Source: Balneolaceae bacterium UBA1514
GTDB lineage: Bacteria > Bacteroidota > Rhodothermia > Balneolales > Balneolaceae
Direction of reading: 5' to 3'
NCBI GenBank assembly: GCA_002323515.1
Contig: DCQQ01000002.1
Location: forward strand, 39,563-79,229
DNA length: 39,667 bases
Shown: piece after piece, positions 8,274 through 17,251 of the stretch
How the letters are laid out: the number at the start of each line of letters is the position of its first letter
Position numbering within the stretch: the first letter of the stretch is position 1
Made by a program: the position numbers and the translations under genes
Notes under the pieces: generated by a model
What the model was told of the DNA's origin: nothing
Seen by the model: only the letters and a program-made list of their open reading frames with translations
Databases searched by the model: none

Positions 8274-9077
8274 TTAGTCATTAGGCAATGTGCTTTCCCC
8301 TCTAGAAAATCGTACGGCTTGTCCGGTGATGAATACTCGTTCTCCTTTTATTTGCAGAGATAGTTCCCCACCACGTTTTGATATTTGCTTGGCTTTGAGT
8401 GTGGTTTTACCCAATTTTTCAGCCCAAAAGGGAGCTAATTTAGTATGGGCCGAACCCGTAACCGCATCCTCATTCACTCCCACCCTTGGACCAAAAAAGC
8501 GCGAAACAAAATCCGTATCACTTGATACGGATAAAGCCGTTACAATAACCCCTCGTGTGGGTATTTGTGCTAAGGCCTGCATATTGGGTTCGAGTTCAGC
8601 AACTTGTTTCTGGCTAGAGAGTTCAACCAAAATATCATCAGCCTGCCAGATAGAAACGGGTGTGCGCTCCAAGCCCAGCGCCGCAGTTAATGCCTGTTGA
8701 TCTCCCTTAAATTTTTCGACTGGTATTAATGGAAAATCCATTCTTAATCCGTTGGCAGTTTGTTGAACCGTAAGGGTTCCTGATCGGGTATAAAATTGTA
8801 GCAGCTCCTGCTGTACGCCTAATTCGTTGTATAGAACGTGAGCGGTGGCCAAGGTCGCATGGCCACATAAATCAACTTCTGTTTCTGGGCTAAACCACCG
8901 CAACTCGTAAGCAGAGCCTGATGGGACAAAAAAGGCGGTTTCAGCCAATTGATGTTCCATAGCAATGGCCTGTAACTGAGCATCCGGTAACCAATGTTGT
9001 AACGGGTATACCGCAGCGGGATTCCCAGAAAACGGTATCGAGCTAAATGCATCAATTTGAAAGAATGAAAGAATCAT
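8274..9077 (-). CDS. PhzF-family epimerase/isomerase-like protein
   Basis: The 267-residue protein belongs to the PhzF/diaminopimelate-epimerase fold family, whose best-known member isomerises trans-2,3-dihydro-3-hydroxyanthranilate. Most members, including E. coli YddE, have no defined substrate. Family marks include FSGNPAAVYPL near 16-26, the putative catalytic Glu in LAETAFF (E46), VDLCGHATLATA near 69-80, GVNEDAVTGSAHTKLAPFW near 200, and QISKRGGELSL near the end. No phenazine genes are nearby, so phenazine synthesis should not be inferred. It is the first gene of a pair with the TSUP permease and has a good Bacteroidota-type promoter match just upstream. Confidence 0.9.
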   Translation of the reverse strand: MILSFFQIDAFSSIPFSGNPAAVYPLQHWLPDAQLQAIAMEHQLAETAFFVPSGSAYELRWFSPETEVDLCGHATLATAHVLYNELGVQQELLQFYTRSGTLTVQQTANGLRMDFPLIPVEKFKGDQQALTAALGLERTPVSIWQADDILVELSSQKQVAELEPNMQALAQIPTRGVIVTALSVSSDTDFVSRFFGPRVGVNEDAVTGSAHTKLAPFWAEKLGKTTLKAKQISKRGGELSLQIKGERVFITGQAVRFSRGESTLPND

Positions 9078-9101
9078 AGGGTGTTTTTTTAATGAGTTAA
9101 A

Positions 9102-9132
9102 GAAAGTAGAGTTATCTTAACCGCTTAGCAAA
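9102..9132 (-). promoter_or_regulatory. Candidate Bacteroidota-type promoter of phzF
   Basis: On the - strand, TTTG (9129-9132) is followed after 20 bases by TACTTTC (9102-9108). This matches the Bacteroidota -33 TTTG / -7 TAnnTTTG pattern except for the last base. Transcription would begin roughly 20 bases before the phzF ATG. Confidence 0.45.
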
Positions 9133-9201
9133 TGAAAACCTTATATTTATAGTTGCTATATTTTTAGAAAGCTATGTATTGTGGTAATTATTTTTTTCGC
9201 G

Positions 9202-11610
9202 ATGACAACCTTATCTCAAACCCTAAATAAACTTGGCTTACTAGCCATAAAAAATCAGACATTACGCTATTGTCGTAGTGAAATGGGTAAGGAAGCTATA
9301 TTCGATCTATTGCCTAGTATTACCGAGCTTCGCATTCAAAAAGATATGTCATGCACCCAAGAAATGATGTTAGTGCTACAAAGTGGGGAGGCCTATCCGA
9401 GTGAACATCAACCTGAAATACGCAGTCATTTGAAACGAGTTCGGATTGAGGGTACCGTGTTGAGTTTGGCTAGTTTTCAAGACTTGTTGTGTATTGCTGC
9501 ACTGAGCAGGCTAATGAAAAAATTTTTTAAACAGCGTGAAGAAAGCTATCCAGAATTGACTGATATTGCCCAAATGCTAATCCCAATGAAGGATTTAGAG
9601 GATCATATTCAGTCTAAAATTTCGGATCGAGGCGATCTGAAAAATGATGCTAGTCCGGAGCTGCATCAAATAAGAAAGAACTTGAGTAGTAAACGTAATC
9701 AGCTTAGAAGTGCCATTCAGAAAGCGCTCAAAAGGGCACAAAAAGAGGGCATGAGTGGGGATGAAGGGGCTACTATTAGAAATGGACGTATGGTAATTCC
9801 AATCCAAGCAGAGTATAAACGAAAGATTGCAGGCTTCGTGCATGATGTTTCAGCAACGGGGCAAACTGTGTACTTAGAACCTGCCGAAGCACTGCATTTG
9901 AATAATGATATTCGGGAGTTGGAGATTGCTGAACAGAAGGAAATCGAGCGGATTTTGAAAGCGCTCACCGATCATGTCCGTATGTATGTGGATTGGTTCT
10001 CAGATAATATTAACTACTTAGCTCATCTGGATCAGGTGTATGCCAAAGCCCAGTGTACTCTTGAGTTATCTGGTTCTATCCCACTGCTATCTCCCAATGG
10101 GGTACTAGACCTTAAAAAAGCCCATAATCCAATATTAAAGATTAAAAATATCGGCCAAAAGGAAGCCGAACCCATTGTTCCTCTGCAGCTAAGAATGGAA
10201 CCAAGCGAACGATGTCTTATGATTACTGGCCCGAATGCAGGTGGCAAATCGGTTGCTATGAAAACCATTGGTTTGTCTACGGTAATGGTGCAATGTGGAT
10301 GGGGTATCCCAGCGGATCCAAATTCAGAGGTACCCATTATTACTGGCTGGTTCGTTGACATGGGCGATGAGCAGTCTATTGAAAACGACCTAAGTACCTT
10401 TTCTTCCCGCCTGCAATGGATGCGTTTTGCCACTGAAAAAGCGAAAAAAGGAGCCCTAATACTCATTGATGAAGCCGCTGCCGGCACGGACCCTGAAGAA
10501 GGAGGGGCTTTATTTCAGTCCTTTATTGAATCCATGTTGGATAGAGAAGCTTTTTTGGTGGTAACCACTCACCATGGGTCGCTGAAAGTATTTGCGCACG
10601 AGCATGAAAAAGCAGTCAACGGATCCATGGAATTTGATCAAGCTCATTTAGCACCCACCTATCAGTTTAAGAAAGGTGTGCCCGGAAGTTCCTATGCCTT
10701 TGATATTGCCCATAGAATGCGCCTTCCTTCCTCGATACTCAATCGAGCCCGAGATGTGCTGGGTATTCAAAAGAATACGCTGGAATCTCTCATTAGTGAG
10801 ATGGAAACTAAAACTCAGGAAGTAGCCAAACTTGAAGAGCGTTTGAACGTATTGCAGGAAAAAACTCAAAAAGAAAAACGCACCTATGAACATAAGTTAG
10901 ATTCACTTTATAAAGAAAAAATAGCCATTCGGGAAAAGGCCTTAAAAGAGGCCAAGCGGATTATGGATGGAGCGAATAAAAAGGTCGAAAAGGCTGTTCA
11001 ACAAATTATTGAGGAGAAAAAAAGCTCAAAGAAAAATGTACAAGCTATTCGTAGTGAACTGGAAGATCATAAGGATGAAGTATCCTCTGAATTGCTCAAA
11101 ATAGAGGAGCAGAAATCGGTAGAAGTGGCTATGCAAGCCTCAAAAAAGTCCCCAAAAGTGGGTGATTTTGTTCGGTTTTTAGACGGAAGCACCCATGGTG
11201 AACTCATAGAACTAAAGGGAAAACAGGTTGTTGTTCAGACAAACGGGTTGCGATTGAAAACCACCTACAAAAATTTAGTGCGTGTTCAAGCTCCCAAGGC
11301 TAAAAAAGCAAGCTCTTCAAAAACTCTAAAGAACCTACACAATATTGACTCTCTACGTACGCCTCTCCCCATTCGATTAGATCTTCGTGGTAAACGCGCT
11401 GAGCAAGCCCTAAATGAACTACAGGAATACATAGATAAGGCCTTGTTTCGAGGTTTGAGTACGATAGAGTTGGTTCATGGCAAAGGCGATGGTATCCTAA
11501 AAGAGGTAGTTCACGGGTATTTAAACGAGAGAAACGATGTCTTTCGTTTTGAACTCGCCAATGAAGATGTGGGTGGAGCGGGTTGTACAATTGTGCAATT
11601 GCGGTTGTAA
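9202..11610 (+). CDS. mutS2: MutS2, MutS-like ATPase with C-terminal Smr domain
   Basis: Cytosolic DNA/ribosome-acting ATPase. In other bacteria MutS2 restrains homologous recombination or splits collided ribosomes. The start chosen is ATG at 9202 (802 residues). An in-frame GTG at 9181 would add an unlikely hydrophobic MVIIFFA. In order the protein has the core/lever domains (to about 310), an ABC-type ATPase with Walker A TGPNAGGKSVAMKT (near 343) and Walker B LILIDEAAAGTDPEEGGAL (near 420), and then a long Lys/Glu coiled coil (about 520-640). A KOW-like segment follows near 655, and the Smr domain comes last with LDLRG near 725 and HGKGDGIL near 760. It lacks the N-terminal mismatch-recognition domain of MutS. 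It is divergent from phzF, with no operon partner. Confidence 0.95.
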   Translation: MTTLSQTLNKLGLLAIKNQTLRYCRSEMGKEAIFDLLPSITELRIQKDMSCTQEMMLVLQSGEAYPSEHQPEIRSHLKRVRIEGTVLSLASFQDLLCIAALSRLMKKFFKQREESYPELTDIAQMLIPMKDLEDHIQSKISDRGDLKNDASPELHQIRKNLSSKRNQLRSAIQKALKRAQKEGMSGDEGATIRNGRMVIPIQAEYKRKIAGFVHDVSATGQTVYLEPAEALHLNNDIRELEIAEQKEIERILKALTDHVRMYVDWFSDNINYLAHLDQVYAKAQCTLELSGSIPLLSPNGVLDLKKAHNPILKIKNIGQKEAEPIVPLQLRMEPSERCLMITGPNAGGKSVAMKTIGLSTVMVQCGWGIPADPNSEVPIITGWFVDMGDEQSIENDLSTFSSRLQWMRFATEKAKKGALILIDEAAAGTDPEEGGALFQSFIESMLDREAFLVVTTHHGSLKVFAHEHEKAVNGSMEFDQAHLAPTYQFKKGVPGSSYAFDIAHRMRLPSSILNRARDVLGIQKNTLESLISEMETKTQEVAKLEERLNVLQEKTQKEKRTYEHKLDSLYKEKIAIREKALKEAKRIMDGANKKVEKAVQQIIEEKKSSKKNVQAIRSELEDHKDEVSSELLKIEEQKSVEVAMQASKKSPKVGDFVRFLDGSTHGELIELKGKQVVVQTNGLRLKTTYKNLVRVQAPKAKKASSSKTLKNLHNIDSLRTPLPIRLDLRGKRAEQALNELQEYIDKALFRGLSTIELVHGKGDGILKEVVHGYLNERNDVFRFELANEDVGGAGCTIVQLRL

Positions 11611-11616
11611 ATTTTG

Positions 11617-11624
11617 TATCTTTG
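11617..11624 (+). promoter_or_regulatory. Candidate -7 box upstream of the TolB-like lipoprotein gene
   Basis: TATCTTTG matches the Bacteroidota -7 consensus TAnnTTTG exactly and lies just after the mutS2 stop. The nearest TTG at 11591 is 23 bases upstream, a little far for a -33 box, so this is a partial match only. Confidence 0.35.
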
Positions 11625-11710
11625 TAGTTCTGATGATTTTTTCTGATCTAATGTTTATAGACTGATTAAATTACTTGCACAGATTATTATCCACGCTCAA
11701 CCTGCTATTC

Positions 11711-12805
11711 ATGCGCTTATTTACCCTATCTTTGTTCATCCTCAGCTTTGGTCTTATTTCATGTACATCTCCAGATTCAACCGAAGCTCCCTATGATCGA
11801 ACCCAAGATATTCTTCGTTATGATAATGAAGAGCATATACGAAATATCCGTCAGTTAACTTTTGGAGCTGATAATGCCGAGGCTTACTTCGGTTTTGGTG
11901 ATGAAAAAATTGTTTTCCAATCTAATAATCCAGATTGGGGGGTTGGTTGCGATCAAATTTTTTATATGGATACTTCTGAAAAAGAGGAAAACTTCATGCC
12001 TAAGATGATTTCTACTGGAACAGGTAGAACTACCTGCGCTTTTTTCCTCCCTGGCGATACTACTTTTGTGTATGGCTCGACTCATTTAGACGATGTTAGT
12101 TGTCCTGAAGTCCCAGAGCGAGGACCGAATGGCGCTTATGTATGGCCCATTTATGACAGCTATGATATTTTTAAAGCTAACCTTGAAGGTGAAATCATTG
12201 ATACCTTAACCAATGAACCAGGTTATGACGCTGAAGCAACCCTGTCCCCTGACGGGAAATCGATCGTGTTCACCTCCATGAGAACCGGTGATTTGGAGTT
12301 ATTTATAATGGACACCGATGGTGGAAATGTCCGACAAATTACCTCGGAATTAGGGTATGATGGGGGGGCTTTTTTCTCTCCCGATGGTAGCCAATTAGTT
12401 TTCCGTTCTTCTCGCCCTAAAACCGAAGAAGAGATTCAAAAATATACGTCTTTGCTTGAACAAGGACTGGTAGAGCCAACTAATATGGAACTCTATGTAG
12501 TCAATGTGGATGGTACTGGTTTACGTCAAATTACTGATTTAGGTAACGCAAACTGGGCCCCTTATTTTCATCCATTCGGAGAAAAAATTGTGTTCGCATC
12601 CAATCACAAATCAAGCAGAGGGTTCCCCTTTAATCTTTTCGTGATCAATTTGGATGGAACGGGATTAAAGCAACTTAGTTTCGATGATACCTTCGATTCC
12701 TTCCCTATGTTTTCTTATGATGGAACCAAGCTTGTTTTTGCTTCTAACCGCTTTAACGGGGGCGATCGGTCGACCAATGTGTTTATTGCTGATTGGGTTG
12801 AATAA
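11711..12805 (+). CDS. TolB-like beta-propeller lipoprotein (PD40 repeats)
   Basis: Predicted periplasmic or outer-membrane lipoprotein with a PD40/TolB-type propeller. Start chosen at ATG 11711 (364 residues) because it gives a compact lipoprotein signal (MRLFTLSLFILSFGLISC, Cys at 18). A TTG at 11675 would add 12 residues ahead of it. At least three PD40 blades are clear: SPDGKSIVFTSMRTGDLELF, SPDGSQLVFRSS followed by ELYVVNVDGTGLRQIT, and FGEKIVFASN followed by LFVINLDGTGLKQL. A final blade follows with YDGTKLVFASNR. It lacks the N-terminal domain of true TolB and is not near tolQRA or pal, so it is a TolB-family relative of unknown job. Its last 23 bases overlap the end of the convergent dtxR-type gene. 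Confidence 0.82.
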   Translation: MRLFTLSLFILSFGLISCTSPDSTEAPYDRTQDILRYDNEEHIRNIRQLTFGADNAEAYFGFGDEKIVFQSNNPDWGVGCDQIFYMDTSEKEENFMPKMISTGTGRTTCAFFLPGDTTFVYGSTHLDDVSCPEVPERGPNGAYVWPIYDSYDIFKANLEGEIIDTLTNEPGYDAEATLSPDGKSIVFTSMRTGDLELFIMDTDGGNVRQITSELGYDGGAFFSPDGSQLVFRSSRPKTEEEIQKYTSLLEQGLVEPTNMELYVVNVDGTGLRQITDLGNANWAPYFHPFGEKIVFASNHKSSRGFPFNLFVINLDGTGLKQLSFDDTFDSFPMFSYDGTKLVFASNRFNGGDRSTNVFIADWVE

Positions 12806-13448
12806 GGAAAATGTCTTGGGCTATGGCAAAGCCTATTGAAAAGACCTGTCCTGCTAGCGAGATCACTACAGGACCATCAAAGGGGGCTTTTTCTACGATG
12901 GTGAGTTCAACGCCAGGTAGAACCCTTTGTTTTTCTAAGTACCGTAGTAATTCAGGATTCTGATCTTTGACTCTTCCTACCATATAAAGTGTATTTAGCT
13001 CAGCGTCATAGAGCGCTAAAGTAGCTTTTTCAGGCATAACGCCATCTTTGCTTGGAATGGGATCTCCATGCGGGTCATGGGTGGGATGATTCAGTAATTC
13101 AGCGATTCTATCCTCAAACTGTTCTGATATATGATGTTCTAGTTTTTCGGCTTCATCATGAACCTCATCCCATGAATACCCCATCACTTCCTTCAAATAC
13201 AGCTCCAATAAACGATGGTGTCTAAGTATCTCCAGAGCAACTTTTTTTCCTGCAGGACTTAGTTCTGCGCCTTTATAGGATTCATGAACGATTAAATTCA
13301 TACCAGCTAGCTTCTTTAGCATATTGGTCACCGAAGCATTCGATACGTCTAATGCTTGGGCTATAGCCGTTGTGGTTGCCCTTTCACCATCGGCCTCTAG
13401 TACATAAATGACCTTTAGGTAATCTTCTAAAGCCTGACTTAATCGCAT
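12783..13448 (-). CDS. DtxR/MntR-family metal-dependent transcriptional regulator
   Basis: Cytosolic iron- or manganese-responsive repressor of the DtxR family. It has 221 residues. An N-terminal winged helix (about 1-65: LEDYLKVIYVLE, ALDVSNASVTNMLKKLAGMN) is followed by the metal-binding and dimerisation domain. That domain carries AGKKVALEILRHHRLLELYL, HDEAEKLEHHISEQFEDRI and the diagnostic DPHGDPIP near 128. A C-terminal SH3/FeoA-like domain runs from about 150 to the end. The ATG overlaps the stop of the thioredoxin-like gene by one base (TAATG), so the two are almost certainly translated from one mRNA. Whether it responds to Mn or Fe cannot be read from the sequence. No metal transporter gene is adjacent. 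Confidence 0.92.
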   Translation of the reverse strand: MRLSQALEDYLKVIYVLEADGERATTTAIAQALDVSNASVTNMLKKLAGMNLIVHESYKGAELSPAGKKVALEILRHHRLLELYLKEVMGYSWDEVHDEAEKLEHHISEQFEDRIAELLNHPTHDPHGDPIPSKDGVMPEKATLALYDAELNTLYMVGRVKDQNPELLRYLEKQRVLPGVELTIVEKAPFDGPVVISLAGQVFSIGFAIAQDIFLIQPNQQ

Positions 13449-14008
13449 TACATGTTTAATTTTAAATATTCATCGAAGCTAATACGCTCAAAGGCATTAC
13501 TTCCTACATAGCGCAGAAGCAACGCATAAATATCAGGTTCAATGAATCCAGGCTGCGCTCCTAGTACCCCACCTACTGCATCTATAAAATAATGCGTAGG
13601 AAAAGACGAGAGTTGTAGTCCGCGAGCCAGTTGATTTTTAGTGTACTGTGTGCCATTGAATACAACAGGATCAGGGGATTCTCCATCTAGCTGAACAGGT
13701 ATAAAATATTGATTGATAGCGTCTATAACAGAGGAATCGGGAAGGCTTTCTTTTCGCATTTTGAGGCAGTAGGTACACCATTCAGCATATCCGAAAATCA
13801 ATACTTTTTTTTGCGATTCTTCGGCTAAACGCTGTGCTTCTTCAAGAACCACCCATTCAAAGCCTGAATCAATGGTAGATTGAATTTGCTCATGTGCCGA
13901 CACTGTTTGATCACCTGCACTGTTGCTTTGATTGTATAGTAATTGGGCCTGAGCCAACGAAGGTCCTAAAAACAGGCCAAATAAGATAAACAACAGTATT
14001 GTTCGCAT
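13448..14008 (-). CDS. Exported thioredoxin-fold protein
   Basis: The 186 residues begin with a signal peptide (MRTILLFILFGLFLGPSLAQA, cleavage near 21). A thioredoxin-like domain follows with the active-site motif WCTYC (Cys 78 and 81) within VLIFGYAEWCTYCLKMRKES, and the cis-proline region SSFPTHYFID near 135. The Lys-Met-Arg context after the CxxC resembles the thioredoxin_7/DUF255-like and DsbD-gamma-type families rather than cytosolic thioredoxin, so the likely place is the periplasm and the likely role thiol reduction or oxidation. Its partner is unknown. It is the first gene of a unit with the DtxR-family regulator, which starts on its stop codon. Confidence 0.8.
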   Translation of the reverse strand: MRTILLFILFGLFLGPSLAQAQLLYNQSNSAGDQTVSAHEQIQSTIDSGFEWVVLEEAQRLAEESQKKVLIFGYAEWCTYCLKMRKESLPDSSVIDAINQYFIPVQLDGESPDPVVFNGTQYTKNQLARGLQLSSFPTHYFIDAVGGVLGAQPGFIEPDIYALLLRYVGSNAFERISFDEYLKLNM

Positions 14009-14045
14009 AAAAATCTATGACTTTTGATGCCTATAATATATAGTA

Positions 14046-14063
14046 TTTCGATATGCATTGAAA
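14046..14063. promoter_or_regulatory. Imperfect dyad between the thioredoxin/dtxR unit and nhaC
   Basis: TTTCGATATGCATTGAAA has outer arms TTTC/GAAA and inner AT/AT pairs matching across an 18-bp span. It sits between two divergent genes, one of which heads the operon of a DNA-binding repressor, so an operator is conceivable. The match is weak and does not resemble a published DtxR/MntR box I can name. Confidence 0.2.
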
Positions 14064-14128
14064 TAACTACACTCGTTTCGTTATCTTATTCGCTCATTGT
14101 ATGTACTTAATTCTACATCCTCTTTTTT

Positions 14129-15601
14129 ATGGCTGATACTGAAGCATCCATTAAACCACTTAAACCCAGTATATTACAGGCTTTATTACCCATCCTATTT
14201 CTAATAATCGCCTTATTTATTAACGTTCGTATATTTGGTGATGCCGCACTAGATGGATCCAATCAAATCATTTTAATGCTCTCTGCTGGAGTGGCTTCGA
14301 TAGTTGCTATCCGCCTAGGATATAAATGGAAAAAGATACGCAGTAGCATTGTCAAAAGTATTTCTTCGGCTCTTTCCTCGATTATTATACTTCTACTGAT
14401 TGGTTCTCTAGCTGGAACTTGGTTACTAAGTGGCGTGGTACCTGCCATGATTTACTATGGATTACAAGTATTAAACCCTACCATTTTTTTGGTAGCAGCC
14501 ACTATTGTTTGCGCCATAGTTTCTATTGCAACTGGTTCTTCATGGACTACTGCGGCTACCGTTGGGATCGCCTTAATAGGGATTGGTACTGCCTTAGGCT
14601 TAAAACCGGGTATGGTTGCAGGCGCTATTATTTCAGGAGCCTATTTTGGTGATAAAATGTCCCCTCTCTCAGATACCACAAACTTAGCACCGGCTATGGT
14701 AGGCACCGATCTTTTTACTCATATTCGATATATGGCGTATACTACAGTACCTTCTATATCAATTACGCTAATCATCTTTTTGATTATTGGACTTATGCAG
14801 GATTCTAGTGGGAGTACAACGAGTACACTAGAAATCTTAGATGCTATTAATGGGAGTTTCTACATCTCGCCAGTACTATTTATTGTGCCAATTGTCGTAG
14901 TTATCATGATTGTTCGCAAAATTCCTGCAATACCAGCGATAATGTTTGGGGCTATATTAGGAGGAATATTTGCCGCAATTTTTCAGCCAGAGGCTATTTT
15001 AAGTGTATCAGGGTATGAGATCCTATCGGCAGAATCCTACTATGTGGGTATCATGAAGGCGTTTTATGGCGATATACAAATTGTTACAGGTCAAGAGATT
15101 GTTGACGATTTACTAACCTCAGGAGGTATGTACGGAATGTTAGGTACGGTGTGGCTCATCGTTTCTGCTATGATATTTGGAGGAGTAATGGAAGGCACAG
15201 GAATGCTTAGGAGGATAGCAGAATCTATAATAAGCATTGTAAATTCAACAGGATCCTTAGTAGCCTCAACAGCAGGTACTTGTGTGTTTTTCAATATTAC
15301 TGCTTCTGATCAGTATTTAGCGATCGTAGTGCCTGGTCGTATGTATACTGATACATATAAAGAGAAAGGCTTAGCGCCAGAAAACCTAAGTAGAACACTT
15401 GAAGATTCGGGCACCGTCACTTCTGCTCTAGTTCCTTGGAATACATGTGGAGCCTACCATGCAAATGTATTAGGAGTGGCAACCTTTGCCTATCTCCCAT
15501 TTGCCTTCTTTAACCTAATTAGTCCCTTTATGACTATTTTCTATGCCTATATGGGAATAAAGATAAGTGCTCTAAAGAATGCTAAAACCAGAGACAACTA
15601 G
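14129..15601 (+). CDS. nhaC: NhaC-family Na+/H+ antiporter
   Basis: Inner-membrane cation/proton antiporter of the NhaC family, used in sodium and pH homeostasis. It has 490 residues with about twelve hydrophobic segments. Family features include LLIGSLAGTWLLSGVVPAMI near 92, the ATGSSWTTAATVGIALIGIG block near 147, GAYFGDKMSPLSDTTNLAPA near 172, and the C-terminal SALVPWNTCGAYHA near 438. Sodium antiport fits a marine or halophilic host. Malate/lactate-coupled paralogues (MleN) share this fold, so the coupling ion is a family-level guess. The stop overlaps the convergent gltX stop by 3 bases, with no terminator between them. Confidence 0.9.
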   Translation: MADTEASIKPLKPSILQALLPILFLIIALFINVRIFGDAALDGSNQIILMLSAGVASIVAIRLGYKWKKIRSSIVKSISSALSSIIILLLIGSLAGTWLLSGVVPAMIYYGLQVLNPTIFLVAATIVCAIVSIATGSSWTTAATVGIALIGIGTALGLKPGMVAGAIISGAYFGDKMSPLSDTTNLAPAMVGTDLFTHIRYMAYTTVPSISITLIIFLIIGLMQDSSGSTTSTLEILDAINGSFYISPVLFIVPIVVVIMIVRKIPAIPAIMFGAILGGIFAAIFQPEAILSVSGYEILSAESYYVGIMKAFYGDIQIVTGQEIVDDLLTSGGMYGMLGTVWLIVSAMIFGGVMEGTGMLRRIAESIISIVNSTGSLVASTAGTCVFFNITASDQYLAIVVPGRMYTDTYKEKGLAPENLSRTLEDSGTVTSALVPWNTCGAYHANVLGVATFAYLPFAFFNLISPFMTIFYAYMGIKISALKNAKTRDN

Positions 15602-17079
15602 CCCAAGCGCTGCACTGCGGATTCAAGGCGTTCAAGACAATCTGTTTTACCAATTAATTCCATTGCAGGAAATAAATCAGGTCCAAAGCCCTGACCCGAT
15701 AAAGCAATTCTAACGGGCATCATAACTTTTCCAAAACCCACTGATTCCGCTTCTACCGTTGCCTCTAAGGCCTGTTTTATAACTGCTGCCGTAAACTCTT
15801 GGTCGGCGATAGTAACCAATCGGCCCGTAAAGGATTGGACGAGTTCTACGCTTTGATCATTCCACTTTTTTAACGCTTTCTCATCATAATCTGTTGGCGC
15901 TTCATAGAAAAAGCGCCCCATAGGTACAAACTCATTTACTTTAGAGACTCGTTCATGTAGCAGCGCTAATACCATCTCCAAAAAAGTAATGTCATCGGCT
16001 TTCACTCCACTGACCTTAAACAAATGCTGTACCTGGGGCAATAGATCTTCTATTGTTCTATTATGCACATAATTCTCATTGTACCACATAAGTTTTTTGT
16101 AATTAAAAACAGCTCCACCTTTACTAACTCGATCTAGACTAAATTTTTTGCAAAGAGAGTTCATATCATGTACTTCGCTGTCATCGCCAGGATTCCATCC
16201 TAAAAAAGCCAAGAAATTAATTAATGCTTCTGGCTCATAATGCCCAAATCGGTAGTCTTTGGTATTAACAGGTATACCCTCGGTTTCAGCTTTCCGCTTG
16301 GATAACTTTCCGCCGCTTGGTGACATAATAAGTGGCAAATGAGCCATCGTAGGTGCTTCCCAACCAAAGGCTTTGTATAAGAGCATATGTTTAGGTGCTG
16401 AACTCAGCCATTCTTCCCCACGTATTACATGAGTAATCTCCATGGTGTGATCATCTACTACGTTTGCTAAGTGATACGTGGGCATTCCATCGGACTTAAG
16501 CAAAACTTGGTCATCCAATCCAGCCGTATCAAAGGAAACAATGCCTCTAATTTCATCCTCAAATTTAACGGTTTCGCGTCTTGGAACTTTTAAACGAATG
16601 ATATATTCATCCCCATTTTTCAATTTTTCCTGCACCTGATCTTGAGATAAGGTTAGGCTATTTTTCATGCTTTGTCGAGTAATTGAGTCATACTTTGGGG
16701 AGGGGTTTCCCGACTTTTTCAGTCGGTCTCGCATTTCCTCAATTTCATCGGTGGTATCAAAGGCGTAGTACGCATCACCCTGTTCAATGAGCTGCTGCGC
16801 ATAGTGAAGGTATAGTTCTTTTCGTTCACTTTGTCGATACGGTCCAAAAGTACCTGGTTTGTGTGGCCCCTCATCGATCTGAATGCCAGCCCATTCTAGT
16901 GACTCAATAATATCCTGTTCCGCATCCTCAACATATCTCGATTGATCGGTATCCTCTATTCGAAGCACATAAGTACCTTGATGGTGGCGCGCAAAAAGAT
17001 AATTATACAAAGCTGTACGTAATCCACCAATATGTAAAAACCCCGTTGGTGAGGGGGCAAAACGAACTCTAACACTCAT
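15598..17079 (-). CDS. gltX: Glutamyl-tRNA synthetase
   Basis: Cytosolic class I aminoacyl-tRNA synthetase charging tRNA-Glu. Start chosen at ATG 17079 (493 residues), giving MSVRVRFAPSPTGFLHIGG; the open frame extends 28 codons further upstream but that part has no family match. The HIGH motif appears as HIGG near residue 15. The KMSKS loop appears as KLSKR (SPSGGKLSKRKAE) near residue 260. The anticodon-binding region fills the C-terminal third. Bacterial GltX lacks editing, and the organism may use it either for Glu only or, with GatCAB, also for tRNA-Gln; the window does not decide this. Confidence 0.97.
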   Translation of the reverse strand: MSVRVRFAPSPTGFLHIGGLRTALYNYLFARHHQGTYVLRIEDTDQSRYVEDAEQDIIESLEWAGIQIDEGPHKPGTFGPYRQSERKELYLHYAQQLIEQGDAYYAFDTTDEIEEMRDRLKKSGNPSPKYDSITRQSMKNSLTLSQDQVQEKLKNGDEYIIRLKVPRRETVKFEDEIRGIVSFDTAGLDDQVLLKSDGMPTYHLANVVDDHTMEITHVIRGEEWLSSAPKHMLLYKAFGWEAPTMAHLPLIMSPSGGKLSKRKAETEGIPVNTKDYRFGHYEPEALINFLAFLGWNPGDDSEVHDMNSLCKKFSLDRVSKGGAVFNYKKLMWYNENYVHNRTIEDLLPQVQHLFKVSGVKADDITFLEMVLALLHERVSKVNEFVPMGRFFYEAPTDYDEKALKKWNDQSVELVQSFTGRLVTIADQEFTAAVIKQALEATVEAESVGFGKVMMPVRIALSGQGFGPDLFPAMELIGKTDCLERLESAVQRLG

Positions 17080-17233
17080 AATTCTAAAAATTTTAACAGT
17101 TAGATAAAGATACGAATAATCAACTTTGATAAAGGCATAATCCAAAAGGTATTTACCGGCCATGTACCTTCATTTTAAAAGAGCCAAGAGAAGCCTTTTT
17201 TATGTAGATTATGGTCTTTATATTTTTCTTTCC

Positions 17234-17249
17234 GGGTTAATATGAACCC
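17234..17249 (+). other. Small hairpin just before the wbqC-like start
   Basis: GGGTT and AACCC are separated by 6 bases, two bases ahead of the ATG at 17252. If made as RNA, it would sit over the ribosome-binding region. No T-tract follows. If translation really begins at the in-frame ATG at 17273, the effect would be smaller. Confidence 0.25.
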
Positions 17250-17251
17250 AA

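Noticed and set aside
7419..9077. Phenazine biosynthesis and taurine/sulfonate metabolism suggested by family names PhzF and TauE
   Set aside because: No other phenazine or sulfonate genes lie in the window, and both families are broad with mostly unknown substrates.
11581..11610. Cluster of overlapping AATT palindromes at the end of mutS2 (TTGTACAA, ACAATTGT, GCAATTGC)
   Set aside because: It lies in conserved C-terminal codons of the Smr domain and has no T-tract, so it is probably a coding coincidence.
17080..17163. 28-codon N-terminal extension of gltX
   Set aside because: Aligned families begin at the VRFAPSPTGFLHIGG block; the extension overlaps the leader and has no conservation signal visible.
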